DNA of 64,000 nucleotides from Closterium sp. NIES-65 (taxonomy: Eukaryota; Streptophyta; Zygnematophyceae; Desmidiales; Closteriaceae), in the NCBI GenBank assembly GCA_948144175.1, contig CANXME010000043.1, forward strand, positions 1,611,501 through 1,675,500. Direction: 5' to 3'. The notes beneath the pieces were generated by a model. That model searched no databases. It was given only the letters and a program-made list of their open reading frames with translations, and was not told the DNA's origin. Shown here piece by piece: positions 63,580 to 64,000 of the stretch (position 1 is its first letter; the number at the start of each line of letters is the position of its first letter). Both the position numbers and the translations under genes were made by a program.

Positions 63580-64000
63580 TCAGGCAGTAAGCAAGTGAGG
63601 CGGAATAGGCAAAAGGCCTAGAGCAGTGCAGAAACGCTGATGATCACCAGACCCAAGAGCCTTGGTCAATATAACAGCAGTGTTGGCCCGAGAGGCCACA
63701 TAAGCAAGATGGAGCTGACCACATTGTTGTAACTCTCGAGCATGAAAGTAGCGAAGAGCAATGTGCTTCGTGCTGTGCTCCATTCTTTGCTCTCGACACA
63801 AGGCAATTATGGTCTTGTTGTCAACGTACAGAACTGGAGGAGTACGAGGCCGCTCACTCAAGTCGGCCAGTAGGTAGGTCAGCCAGCGTAACTTCTATGC
63901 AGCCATAGTCGCAGCGTAGATCTCAGCCTCACAAGTCGAACCAAGCACAGAGAACGAAAGAGTGGACCTCTACGAGACAGAACCGGAGCCGCGATTAAAA
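63580..64000 (-). pseudogene. Copia-K RNase H remnant
   Basis: Frame from the window edge leftward: RNase H with VDNKTIIALCREQRMEHSTKHIALRYFHARELQQ, ending HLLTA-TGA at 63580-63582. A TAG at 63895-63897 replaces Gln in the AAQELRWL motif. Many replacements relative to Copia-F. Confidence 0.85.

Larger units (their letters stand above)
63201..64000 (-). mobile_element. Copia-K, decayed, runs off right edge
   Basis: 3' LTR-like 63201-63334, polypurine hairpin with a change (CACCCCCATCGGCAAAGTGGG), a diverged 3' module near 63400-63480, and an RNase H remnant. It is clearly more diverged than the other copias, so older or from another subfamily. Confidence 0.8.

Noticed and set aside
1..64000. 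Nuclear code reassignment, TAG read as glutamine (known in some ulvophyte algae), because TAG replaces Gln at many conserved sites
   Set aside because: Copia-F uses only CAG for Gln over 1812 residues. TAG also replaces Glu (1291, 28507) and Trp (9389), and both pogo transposases end at TAG with no conserved sequence after it. Ordinary C to T nonsense mutation explains the data better.

Overview
This window looks like a gene-poor, repeat-dense stretch of a eukaryotic nuclear genome, almost entirely transposable elements nested inside one another. GT-AG introns in a DNA transposon, a 3-bp TAA target site on a PIF-type MITE, copia primer-binding sites complementary to initiator Met-tRNA (TGGTATCAGAGC type) and very GC-rich, low-complexity coding sequence suggest a green-lineage organism. 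A streptophyte green alga such as a Closterium-type desmid is my best guess, from general impression only. I see no bacterial or organellar genes.

Layout, left to right. 1-6922: Copia-A (minus strand, 3' end cut by the window edge). 6960-7374: a 415-bp foldback palindrome. 7435-7637: a reverse transcriptase (RT) fragment. 7638-22198: Copia-B (minus), with Copia-C (plus, 14675-21982, 5-bp TSD ggcct) nested in its leader. 22199-22838: AT-rich DNA, half a foldback and a second copy of the same RT fragment, which is the left piece of Copia-E (plus). 22839-29692: Copia-D (minus, TSD cttgg) inside the E RT gene; E resumes to its 3' LTR at 31107. E itself sits in a pogo-type transposase exon (T1, 31108-31589). 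31760-40368: Copia-H (minus, TSD gatta). 40399-52513: a second pogo-type element (T2, about 3 kb without its insertions), whose introns hold Copia-F (42064-49607, TSD catct, identical LTRs) and a 1.5-kb non-autonomous LTR element G (50415-51939, TSD tccca). 53233-56055: the only candidate host gene, of unknown function. 57108-61590: 5'-truncated Copia-J (minus). 62316-62455: PIF/Harbinger-like MITE. 62795-63141: a complete 347-bp TRIM element. 63201-64000: decayed Copia-K (minus, runs off the right edge).

The copias share one design: 124-135-bp LTRs, PBS, a stem-loop, a GGGCCCACC box, a GC minisatellite leader of about 1 kb, and one gag-pol ORF (Gly-rich gag, unusual zinc knuckle, DSGAS protease, HHCC/DDE integrase, a GGAEP-repeat linker, YVDD RT, RNase H), followed by a conserved 3' module and polypurine tract. 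Only F is close to intact, with one gag frameshift. Many of the others carry in-frame stops, mostly CAG to TAG. G keeps the same 5' and 3' non-coding modules without any pol gene, so it probably moves in trans using the copia proteins.
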